20,750 nt of DNA. Origin: a virus. The stretch spans positions 1 through 20,750 of the IMG/VR virus record IMGVR_UViG_3300022756_000013; one strand, 5' to 3'. Below, piece after piece: positions 13,302 to 20,750 of the stretch; within the stretch, counting starts at the first letter, position 1; each line of letters opens with the position of its first letter. Position numbers and translations under genes: made by a program. The notes below the pieces were generated by a model. The model saw only the letters and a program-made list of their open reading frames with translations. It had not been told where the DNA came from and did not search any database.

Positions 13302-15767
13302 GTGGCCGTGAACAGTGTCGGTGAAGCCGCTGTTGACATCGTCGCGGACGCGAAGAACTTCGAGAAAGACCTGACGAAGCAGGTCGATACCGCCACGAAG
13401 GCCGCTGAGCCAGCCGCCGAGAAGGGCGGCACCGGCATCGGCAACGCCCTCGGGCGCGGCCTCATCACCACCGGCAAACTCGTGGGCGCGGGGCTTGCCG
13501 CCGCGCTGGGCGCATCGCTCGTCGCGGGGTTCAACCGGCTCAAGGTCATCGACCAGGCCGAAGCGAAGTTGCTGGGCCTGGGCAACAGCGCCGAAGAAGT
13601 CGTCGGGATCATGGATCAGGCGCTCAAGTCGGTGGAGGGCACCGCGTTCGGCCTCGGTGATGCCGCCGACCTGGCGGCGCGGTTCATGGCCGCAGGCGTC
13701 GAGTCCGGCAAGGACTTGCAGTTGGCCCTCGACGCGACGACGGATGCCGCCGCAGTCACCGGCGTCAGCCTCGCCGAAATGGGCGACATCATGGCGGACC
13801 TTGCCGCCGATGGCGACCTGACTGCCGACTCGATCAACCGCCTCGCTGACCGGGGCATCGACGCCCTCGACCAACTCTCCGACGCCTACGGCATCACCCG
13901 CGACGAAGCCGAGCGCATGGTCAGCGACGGCGAAATCTCATTCGAGGAGTTCGCCCAGGCGCTCGAAAAGAACATCGGCACTGCGAGCGAGCGTTCGGCT
14001 GACACCTTCACCGGCGCAATGAAGAACATCGGTGCCGCAATGGCCCGGTTCGGCGCGACGATTCTCAAGCCGGTATTCGAGGGCATCATTGCCCTGGCCC
14101 CTACGGTCATCTCCGCGATCAATGCCTTCGCCAAGGCGTTCGAGAAGATATGGCTGGAAATCGGCCCCGGCGTCCAGCAGGCGTTCGAGAACATAGCGGC
14201 GGCGCTCGGCAGGATCGACTGGGCCGCAGTAGGCGACGCCGTGGCGAACATGGCGGCAGTGATCTTGGCGGCGATCCGGGGGGTTCTGCCGGTCATCCGG
14301 CAACTGGTGGACATCTTCGGCCCGCCGCTCCAACTGGCTATCAAGGCTGTGACGGCGGCGTTGAACGCGATGCCGTGGGAAACGATCATCGCTGTTATCA
14401 ACCGCCTCGCGCCGATTGTCCTGGCGGCGGTCGCGGCGTTCAACGGCTTCAAGAAAGTCCAGGGCATCGTCAACGGCGTGAGCAAGGCGTCGAAGTTGCT
14501 CGGGTCCGCCGTCATCGGCATGGGTCAGGGGTTCAAGGGCGCGACGGTGCCGATCATTGCGAACACGACCGCAACGAAGGCGAACACCGCCGCCCTGAAA
14601 ATCCACAACATCGTGAGCAAGACTGCGGCCACCGTGACTAAGGCGTTCGGTGCCGCGATGAAGTTCCTGACCGGCCCCATCGGCCTCATCATCACCGGCA
14701 TCACCCTCCTGGTCGGCGCGCTGATCTGGTTCTTCACCCAGACCGAGGTCGGCATCCAGATGTGGAGCGCCTTCGTCAACTGGCTCAAGACGACGTGGGA
14801 AGCGTTCATGGCGTGGTTCCTGCCGATTCTGCAAGCCTTCGTGGAGTTCTGGACCGCCGTGTGGTCGCAGATCGTGGAGTACGCCACCGCGATCTGGGAG
14901 GCGTTCATCGGGTGGTTCCAACCGAAACTCGATGCCTTCCTGGCTGTGTGGACGCAGATATGGGAGGCCGTCAAGTTGATCTTCCAGGTGGTCTGGGACT
15001 TCCTGGTCGCCTTCGTCGTGCCGATTGTCGAAGTGATTGTCTCGTTCATAATCAACCGCTTCCAAGCGATGTTCGAGTTCTGGCAGAAGATATGGGACGC
15101 GGTGAAGGCGGTTATCGAGGTCGTCTGGAACATCATCACGTCGATCATCGAACTTGCCGTGGCGCTCATCATCGCGATATTCACCGGCGACTTCTCGACC
15201 GTCGTGGACATAATCAACCGCATCTGGGAGGACGTGAAGGCGGGCACGAAACGCATCTGGGACAACATCATCGAGTGGATCAGGGAGATACCGCAGAAGA
15301 TCAAGGACATCTTCTCCGGTGCGCGCGACTGGCTCGTGGACGCCGGTGCGAACGTGCTCCGTGGATTCTGGGATGGCCTCAAGTCCATCTGGGGCAACAT
15401 CGAGTCCTGGTTCAACGACAAGATCGGCGGCTTGAAGTCGTCCGCGCAGGGCCTCCTCGGTGAGCACTCGCCCTCAACGGTGTTCCGCGACATCGGTGAG
15501 AACGTCGCGCTCGGCTTCCTGGAAGGCATCGAGGGGTTGTCGAAGGAGGTCGAGGCGTCGGCCAACCTGTTCGCACAGCCTGCGCACGCGCTGACGAGCG
15601 GCCCCGGGGCGATTACTGGCAGGGCATCGAGCACGGCGGGGCCGACGACGGTGAGCGGCGCGCAGACGACATTCGCGGAGGGTGCAGTGCAGGTGAACGG
15701 CGTCGGTGACCCGTACAAGGCGGCGCTGTTGGCCGTCAATGGAATCGCGGAGAGGGTGGCGCTCTGA
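13302..15767 (+). CDS. Tape measure protein
   Basis: This protein sets tail length and threads through the tail tube. I prefer the GTG at 13302 (821 residues). AGGGGGGG (13286-13293) then sits at good spacing, whereas for the alternative GTG at 13293 the G-run would overlap the start. The N-terminal domain (about 80-250) has the conserved tape measure pattern AEAKLLGLGNSAEEVVGIMD, RFMAAGVESGKDLQLALDA, ADSINRLADRGIDALDQL, GEISFEEFAQAL. A hydrophobic helix lies near 455-478 (GPIGLIITGITLLVGALIWFF). Then a Trp-rich helical region (about 477-706) has about 22 Trp, often paired and spaced 7-18 residues apart. It ends with the typical LLGEHSPSTVFRDIGENVALGF segment and a Ser/Thr/Gly tail. At about 0.15 nm per residue the tail would be roughly 120 nm. 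The TGATG overlap couples it to the next gene. Confidence 0.85.
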   Translation: MAVNSVGEAAVDIVADAKNFEKDLTKQVDTATKAAEPAAEKGGTGIGNALGRGLITTGKLVGAGLAAALGASLVAGFNRLKVIDQAEAKLLGLGNSAEEVVGIMDQALKSVEGTAFGLGDAADLAARFMAAGVESGKDLQLALDATTDAAAVTGVSLAEMGDIMADLAADGDLTADSINRLADRGIDALDQLSDAYGITRDEAERMVSDGEISFEEFAQALEKNIGTASERSADTFTGAMKNIGAAMARFGATILKPVFEGIIALAPTVISAINAFAKAFEKIWLEIGPGVQQAFENIAAALGRIDWAAVGDAVANMAAVILAAIRGVLPVIRQLVDIFGPPLQLAIKAVTAALNAMPWETIIAVINRLAPIVLAAVAAFNGFKKVQGIVNGVSKASKLLGSAVIGMGQGFKGATVPIIANTTATKANTAALKIHNIVSKTAATVTKAFGAAMKFLTGPIGLIITGITLLVGALIWFFTQTEVGIQMWSAFVNWLKTTWEAFMAWFLPILQAFVEFWTAVWSQIVEYATAIWEAFIGWFQPKLDAFLAVWTQIWEAVKLIFQVVWDFLVAFVVPIVEVIVSFIINRFQAMFEFWQKIWDAVKAVIEVVWNIITSIIELAVALIIAIFTGDFSTVVDIINRIWEDVKAGTKRIWDNIIEWIREIPQKIKDIFSGARDWLVDAGANVLRGFWDGLKSIWGNIESWFNDKIGGLKSSAQGLLGEHSPSTVFRDIGENVALGFLEGIEGLSKEVEASANLFAQPAHALTSGPGAITGRASSTAGPTTVSGAQTTFAEGAVQVNGVGDPYKAALLAVNGIAERVAL

Positions 15768-18316
15768 TGGCATTCGAGGAGTGGCTGGCTCTCGGCGGCA
15801 ATGAGATTCTGAACAACGCTCGCACGGTCGGCTACGCCCGCACGGCCAACTGCCCGATGTCCTGGTTCAAGTCGCAACCGTGCGACACCCTGCTCGCCGC
15901 GACGCTGATCGGTGCGTTCGTCCACGAGGACCGCGACCCCGAGCAGATGGCCGGGGCCGACTACCGCGCGACGGCGATCCAGGGTGCCCCCTGGTACGAC
16001 CCGGTGCTCCCCGATGTCTCCGCGCGGTTCTACGGCGCGTTCGGCCTCGGCGTGTACGGCATCGAGGACTCCACCCGCGAAGCCAACGTGACGCAGGGCC
16101 TCGCGGACGGCGGCGTCATCGGGCGCGTGCGCAAGGCCCCGCGCCAGGTGCGCGTCGTGGCCCTGCTCGCCGGTGAGGGGCAGGACGCGCTGGAATACGG
16201 CATGGCCTGGCTGAACGCGGCGCTGGACCCCAACGCCTGCGGCCAGCACGGCGACGCCTGCGGCACGGCTGACCTGGCATTCTTCTCGACCTGCCCGCCC
16301 GCCCGCGCGCAGGTGCCGTCCTACTCGGAACCGGAACTCGTCGCCACCAACCTCAACCTGAACCCCTCGATGGAAACGCCGGGAGGGGTCATCGAACTCC
16401 GACGCAACCTGTCGCGGAACCCGAGGATGCAGACGACCACCGGGTGGGGCGGGAACGCGGGGGCGATCCTCACCGGGACCGAGAACGGTCTGAAACTGCA
16501 CTACATGGACGGCCAGCCGTCCGGCACGCTCATGTTCAACCAAGCGCAGGCGCACTGGGTCGGCATCAGCGGCAACGAGCGCGGCGTGGCGTCGATGGAC
16601 ATTGAAGTCCCGCCCGGCTACCCGGCAGTCACGCTCTACCTCAGCGTCGAAATGCGCGACGGCGGCGGGCAGTATCCCGGCGAAAGCGTGACGATCCAGC
16701 CTGGCGAGGTCAAGCGGCTCTACAGCGGCGTCGGCGTTCCCGGCCCGGCATCAGTGTTCCGCATCCTGGTCTACGCGGGTGCGCAGGTCGCGGGGAGCAC
16801 CGAGTTCTACGCCCGCAACGCGCTCATGGAGCGGCGCTCCAATCACCTGCCGTACTTCGACGGCACGACGGAGGATTACACCACCGGCCCGTTCACCTAC
16901 GCATGGGCTGGCGTCGCGGATGAAAGCGAGAGCACGCAGTCGGCACCGACCGTCAAGAACTACAGCGGGTCCGAGTTGGCCTACGTGTACCAGACGCACT
17001 CCCCGGATGCCCCGGCATCGCGAGGACAGTACGCCGTTCGCGCGGTGTCGGCAGGATCGCGGGGCGACGTGCGGGTGGGCGGCGTGACGTTCGCACCGGG
17101 CCAGATGTACACCGTCGAAGCCGACCTCTACATTCCCAAGCCGCACATCTCGCCCGACGACTCCGCCACAAGCCGACAGCGCAGGATCGTGGTGTACATC
17201 GGCGGGATGCCCACCGGCACCGTAGAAGTGTTCAGCGAGCAGGCCCCGAACACGGTGGGTTGGCATCACCTTGTCCACACGTTCGAGGTTCCCGCTGAGA
17301 GCACCGGGGCGATCCTGGGCCTCGGCTCTGCCGGTTCGGCGCAGGACACCTTCTTCGAGTCTGTCTGGGACGCGGTTTCCATCGTCACGGGCACGCAGTA
17401 CCCCGTTGGCGGCTACTTCGACGGTGACCGCTCCGACACTGAAACCGAGGTCTATTCCTGGACCGGCACCGCGCACGACTCAACCTCGACTGCGCACACG
17501 ATCCGCTTCCTGGGCTACGAGCCGGTGCCGAATGAGGACTATCGGCTTGAACTGAACAAGGTGCGTCGCTACCTGCACGACGTGGGCGCGGTCAGCGGGC
17601 CGCTGATCCAGGCGCAGTTCCAGAGCGGCCCACACTGGGCGTATCAGGTCGAGTACACGCTGGTCGCCGCGAACCCCTACGTCTACGGCGTGCGGCGCGA
17701 GATTGACCTGCCGCCGCGCCTGCCCACGGTCGTCGCGGACATTCCCTACAACCTCGTCACGCGCCCCAGCGCCGAACTGATCAACGCTACGACCGCTGTC
17801 GTCCAGACCAACTACGCGATCAACCCGAGTGCCGAGGTAGACGCGGGCGACTGGAACAAGACGCAGGGCGGTGCGATCCCCAGCGCCGATGTCGTCGTGG
17901 AGCGCACCACCGAACTGTTCGTGGTGGGCACTGCGGGCATCAAGGCGGTGTTCACGGCGGCGGCGACCGGCGCGGATGGCAACTTTGGCGCAGGGCAACT
18001 CGTTCCCTTGCCGGGCATCACCCCGACCACGCGGTACTCGGTGAACCTGTGGGCGTCGGGTTCGGTCGAGTCCGGCACCGCTGTCCTCGGCACCATCGAC
18101 TACTACGCCTACTGGCAGGACGCGGCGGCAACCACGCTCCGCAGTGACCTCCTCGGCACCCTGCCCGCAAGCGGCGGTGCCGAGGTAGAGAACTCGATCC
18201 TCCCGCCAGCGGGCACGGCGCAGGTGCTCGTCCGGGCGAAGCAGAACGTGACCAGTTGGAATGCGGGCGCGAAGGTCCGGCTCTACGTTGACGCGCTCGC
18301 CGTGACGAAGCCGTGA
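15767..18316 (+). CDS. Minor tail protein, Dit-like, with inserted carbohydrate-binding-like modules
   Basis: The ATG at 15767 overlaps the tape measure stop, and the product has 849 residues. The first gene after the tape measure usually encodes the distal tail protein. Here the N-terminus (about 1-180, with ALGGNEILNNARTVGYARTANCP and RKAPRQVRVVALLAGEGQDALEYGMAWL) and a later block (about 580-650, LNKVRRYLHDVGAVSGPLI and WAYQVEYTLVAANPYVYG) look like two halves of one Dit-like domain. Between them lie two jelly-roll-like modules, each ended by a YFDG unit (PYFDGTTEDYTTGPFTYAW at about 362, GYFDGDRSDTETEVYSW at about 549). A third jelly-roll-like module with NPSAEVDAGDW fills the C-terminus (about 690-849). 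This fits an 'evolved' Dit that helps bind host wall sugars. Ligands are not predictable. Confidence 0.75.
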   Translation: MAFEEWLALGGNEILNNARTVGYARTANCPMSWFKSQPCDTLLAATLIGAFVHEDRDPEQMAGADYRATAIQGAPWYDPVLPDVSARFYGAFGLGVYGIEDSTREANVTQGLADGGVIGRVRKAPRQVRVVALLAGEGQDALEYGMAWLNAALDPNACGQHGDACGTADLAFFSTCPPARAQVPSYSEPELVATNLNLNPSMETPGGVIELRRNLSRNPRMQTTTGWGGNAGAILTGTENGLKLHYMDGQPSGTLMFNQAQAHWVGISGNERGVASMDIEVPPGYPAVTLYLSVEMRDGGGQYPGESVTIQPGEVKRLYSGVGVPGPASVFRILVYAGAQVAGSTEFYARNALMERRSNHLPYFDGTTEDYTTGPFTYAWAGVADESESTQSAPTVKNYSGSELAYVYQTHSPDAPASRGQYAVRAVSAGSRGDVRVGGVTFAPGQMYTVEADLYIPKPHISPDDSATSRQRRIVVYIGGMPTGTVEVFSEQAPNTVGWHHLVHTFEVPAESTGAILGLGSAGSAQDTFFESVWDAVSIVTGTQYPVGGYFDGDRSDTETEVYSWTGTAHDSTSTAHTIRFLGYEPVPNEDYRLELNKVRRYLHDVGAVSGPLIQAQFQSGPHWAYQVEYTLVAANPYVYGVRREIDLPPRLPTVVADIPYNLVTRPSAELINATTAVVQTNYAINPSAEVDAGDWNKTQGGAIPSADVVVERTTELFVVGTAGIKAVFTAAATGADGNFGAGQLVPLPGITPTTRYSVNLWASGSVESGTAVLGTIDYYAYWQDAAATTLRSDLLGTLPASGGAEVENSILPPAGTAQVLVRAKQNVTSWNAGAKVRLYVDALAVTKP

Positions 18317-18326
18317 GGAGGGTGAC

Positions 18327-20573
18327 ATGAGCGGAGAGGCATTCGGCCTGACAGACCACGCGGTTCCCGCGACTGGCGATGAGCCGGTCGATCCGGTCGT
18401 CAACCCGCAGTCCGTCTACAGCGCGGCGTCGAACGGCCAACTGAACGGCTCGTACAACTACTGGGCACGCATCTATGTCCGGCAGGACGGCACCGACGCG
18501 GCGAACAACCGCACCCGGTTCTACTTCGAGGCCCGGCTGGAAATGTCGGGCGGCGGCGCATACAACAACGACCAGGACCAGTACTACGCGGTCTACGTCA
18601 ACGGCGGCCTTCACGCCAACGGCCACTTCCGGCTGGACTACAACAGCCGCCATAACACCAGCCGCGTCCTGCGCACCGGCACATTCTGGATGAGCCACGA
18701 CAGCAACGGCTACCGGGGCGGCTTCCCCACGGAACTGTGGATCGACACCGGGCACCCCTCGGTGGGCGATGGCTGGTCCGGGCAGGCGTGGGTGGACGCC
18801 GACCGCATCGCGAAGGTGCCCGGCAAGCCGCCGCGCCCCACGTTCCGCTCGGTGGGCACGACCGAAGTCCAGTACAACTTCCAGGGGCCGTCCGACAACG
18901 GCGGTTCCGCGATCCAGACGTACAACCACCAGAGCGCGACCAACACCGCCTTCACGGCGAACGTGAAGAACTGGGACGACCCCGGCAGTCCCGCCATTGC
19001 CAGCGACCTCATCCCCGGCACCGGGCACCACTTCCGCTTCCGCGCCCGCAACGCCATCGGCGCTGGCCCCTGGTCCGACACGCTCTCGCAGGTGACGATG
19101 CCTGCGGTCGCGCCGGGCTTCACCGTCGTGCCGAAGCCCACCGGGTCCGAGGCGGTGCTGACGTTCACGCCTCCTGGCGGTGTCAGCGGTGTCACGAAGT
19201 ACCGATGGGAGCGGCGCGTCAAGGGCCAGACCGCCGTGGCAACAGGCGACACCACGACGACGCCGCGCACCATCACGAACCTCGGCCCGGGCACCGTGTA
19301 CGAGTGGCGGGCAAGCGCGTTCGTGGATGCCTACCAGTCGCCGTGGACGGGCTGGATCACCGCGACCCAGCCGAACCCGAACACCGAGCCGGGCGTCTAC
19401 TTCGACGGCTCGACCGCCGACAAGACGGACGTGGACTACCGATGGAGCGGCACGGCAGGCAAGTCCACGTCAGAGGCGGTCGGCAAGCGCCCTGACGGCT
19501 GGACGGCCTCGTTCAGCAATGGGGCCGGGGGCGCATACTCGCGGGTCACCGACTCCGGGCTGACCGGCGACTACGCGGTGCGCGTCCAGATCACCGCCGA
19601 CGAGACAGCCGCAGGCGGGGTGACAGCGGGCATCGACCCGAACTTCCCCGCCGCCGTCATCGAGAACGGCACCTACTACGGCACCATCCACGTCAAGGTC
19701 AGCCGCGCTCAGCGGCTCGCGGCCTACCTCCGCTTCTACAACTCAAGCGGCGGGGCTATCGGCAACCCGGTGATGGGGGAATCGGAAGTCGTGGAGCCGG
19801 GGCGCTGGGCGCGGCTCATGGCCTCCGGCGTGGCACCGGCAGGCGCGGTCACCGCCATCGTCCGCGTGATGGACGTGGCCGGTGACGGCTGGGTTGCCTG
19901 GAAGGGCGGCGATGCGTTCCGCCTCGACGGCGCGGCGATCAACCTGGGCGAGCCGTACCCGTACTTCGACGGCGACACCCCCGATACCGGCGAGTGGGAC
20001 TTCCAGTGGGACGGCACCCCGCACGCCTCGGTGTCCAGCGCGAGTGCTCTCGAAGTGGCCTCCTACGACCCGCTGGCCGACCCCGACTGCCCACGCCCGC
20101 CTGCCCCTCCACGCCCGCCGACCATTGACGACATCTGCATCATCGACGTGGGCACGTGGTCGCGGTACTGGGCGGTCATCCCGGAAACCTACGTGACTGA
20201 GTGGCTGACGATGGTGCCGACCATCGCCCTGCACATCGGTGATGCCCCTGCGCGGCAGGTCCGCATCCGCATCTACCCCAACCCGCTCGACCAGGCCCCC
20301 GACGTGTTCATCGGTGACTGGATCAGCGAACAGATCGTGTCGTACCTGCCCGCGAACTCGTCCCTGCTCATTGACGGTGTGGATCAGCGGGTGTGGGCCG
20401 AAGTCGGCCTTGGCCCGCGCCTGCGCGCCGACCACCTTCTCTACGGCTCGAACGGCGAACCCGCGACCTGGCCGGTGCTGTCCTGCGGCCTCGGCTACCT
20501 CGCCTCCTTCGACGTTCCGGCAGACGCACCCCCGGTCGAGGTCGAGATTGCCCTGACCCAGCGGAGGAGTTGA
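18327..20573 (+). CDS. Minor tail protein with two fibronectin III domains and YFDG modules
   Basis: The ATG at 18327 follows GAGGAGG (18315-18321), overlapping the previous stop region. The 748-residue product has an N-terminal beta-sandwich domain (about 25-160, with YNYWARIYVRQDGTDAANN and RVLRTGTFWMSHDSNG) that resembles DUF859-type phage tail domains. Two fibronectin type III-like domains follow (about 170-260, ending FRFRARNAIGAGPWSD; about 263-350, ending YEWRASAFVDAYQSPWTGW). A jelly-roll-like module comes next, flanked by YFDG units (about 358 and 546). A Pro-rich hinge (CPRPPAPPRPPTIDD) leads to a C-terminal domain (about 605-748) with YLPANSSLLIDGVDQRVWAE and GEPATWPVLSCGLGYLASFDVPA. 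That end is typical of actinophage minor tail proteins and probably anchors the protein at the tail tip. Confidence 0.75.
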   Translation: MSGEAFGLTDHAVPATGDEPVDPVVNPQSVYSAASNGQLNGSYNYWARIYVRQDGTDAANNRTRFYFEARLEMSGGGAYNNDQDQYYAVYVNGGLHANGHFRLDYNSRHNTSRVLRTGTFWMSHDSNGYRGGFPTELWIDTGHPSVGDGWSGQAWVDADRIAKVPGKPPRPTFRSVGTTEVQYNFQGPSDNGGSAIQTYNHQSATNTAFTANVKNWDDPGSPAIASDLIPGTGHHFRFRARNAIGAGPWSDTLSQVTMPAVAPGFTVVPKPTGSEAVLTFTPPGGVSGVTKYRWERRVKGQTAVATGDTTTTPRTITNLGPGTVYEWRASAFVDAYQSPWTGWITATQPNPNTEPGVYFDGSTADKTDVDYRWSGTAGKSTSEAVGKRPDGWTASFSNGAGGAYSRVTDSGLTGDYAVRVQITADETAAGGVTAGIDPNFPAAVIENGTYYGTIHVKVSRAQRLAAYLRFYNSSGGAIGNPVMGESEVVEPGRWARLMASGVAPAGAVTAIVRVMDVAGDGWVAWKGGDAFRLDGAAINLGEPYPYFDGDTPDTGEWDFQWDGTPHASVSSASALEVASYDPLADPDCPRPPAPPRPPTIDDICIIDVGTWSRYWAVIPETYVTEWLTMVPTIALHIGDAPARQVRIRIYPNPLDQAPDVFIGDWISEQIVSYLPANSSLLIDGVDQRVWAEVGLGPRLRADHLLYGSNGEPATWPVLSCGLGYLASFDVPADAPPVEVEIALTQRRS

Positions 20574-20574
20574 C

Positions 20575-20750
20575 GTGGCAGGCGCGATCACTCCGGGCGA
20601 ACAGATCAGGTCGCGCCGGGTCAACCAAGACTGCATCCAGGTTCATCAGGCGATGATCTACGACCGGGGCGGCGTGCGGCGGCTGTGGCAACTGGTAGAC
20701 GTGGCCGAGGTCGAATGGAACCGCGAACTGGACGGGCTGAGCACTGCGCA
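20575..20750 (+). CDS. N-terminal part of a further minor tail protein (3' end outside window)
   Basis: The GTG at 20575 is preceded by GGAGGAG (20563-20569) at five bases and lies one base after the previous stop. The frame is open to the window end, giving about 58 residues: VAGAITPGEQIRSRRVNQD, then IYDRGGVRRLWQLVDVAEVEW and NRELDGLSTA. The segment 'V-x-x-x-x-D-x-x-G-x-x-R-L-W-x-L-x-D-V-x-x-V-x-W' followed by 'D-x-x-S-x-A' is how many third-in-line actinophage minor tail proteins begin. These are large and sit at the tail tip. With only the N-terminus visible, enzymatic or fibre domains cannot be judged. Confidence 0.65.
   Translation, partial: MAGAITPGEQIRSRRVNQDCIQVHQAMIYDRGGVRRLWQLVDVAEVEWNRELDGLSTA

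Noticed and set aside
14665-14740. Hydrophobic segment read as a membrane protein or holin
   Set aside because: It lies inside the tape measure protein, where hydrophobic helices are usual and are thought to act at DNA injection.
13938-15467. 509-codon minus-strand frame opposite the tape measure gene
   Set aside because: Asp/Arg/His-rich antisense shadow with no ribosome binding site and no recognisable domain.

Overview
The window is a stretch of a tailed bacteriophage or prophage genome. It carries the head, neck and tail structural genes of a siphovirus-type phage that infects a high-GC Gram-positive host (Actinobacteria). This rests on the strongly GC-rich sequence, GTG starts beside ATG, very tight gene packing with 4-11 base overlaps, all genes on the plus strand, and protein families typical of actinobacteriophages. 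These include a capsid maturation protease, cysteine-rich neck proteins, a frameshifted tail chaperone pair, a Trp-rich tape measure protein, and minor tail proteins with YFDG modules. The host genus cannot be named from the sequence. No integrase, lysis, replication, tRNA or CRISPR element is visible.

Layout. Bases 1-639 hold two small overlapping Cys-containing genes, the first cut by the window edge. They end in a cluster of three hairpins (617-706). Bases 735-6471 are the head block plus one tail gene: a two-domain capsid protease, a small MCNCGKN protein, a hairpin and likely promoter, a major capsid protein with a fused acidic scaffold-like N-terminus, a 269-residue head protein that may be a divergent HK97-fold relative, a small protein ending in an HeH/LEM-like domain, and a probable major tail tube protein. 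Bases 6492-10827 hold a 1339-residue collagen-like fibre and a small conserved phage protein. Bases 10861-12581 are three neck or head-tail joining genes. Bases 12608-13206 are the two tail assembly chaperone frames, probably joined by a -1 frameshift. Bases 13302-15767 encode the tape measure protein. Bases 15767-20750 encode three successive minor tail (baseplate/tip) proteins, the last cut by the window edge.

How the genes work together. The protease would mature the capsid by removing the scaffold-like N-terminus of the capsid protein. The neck proteins join head to tail. The chaperones and tape measure protein template the tail tube, at a length of very roughly 120 nm. The distal-tail and tip proteins carry sugar-binding-like and fibronectin modules for host contact.

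No wholly new system is evident. The most unusual points are (a) the probable tail tube gene and the giant collagen-like fibre gene sitting between the capsid and neck genes; (b) a four-copy diverged beta-domain repeat and a DUF4082-like domain inside that fibre; (c) synonymous-codon scrambling of its ADSTVPGP repeats; (d) a possible second HK97-fold protein after the capsid gene; and (e) apparently leaderless starts for the protease and tail chaperone genes.
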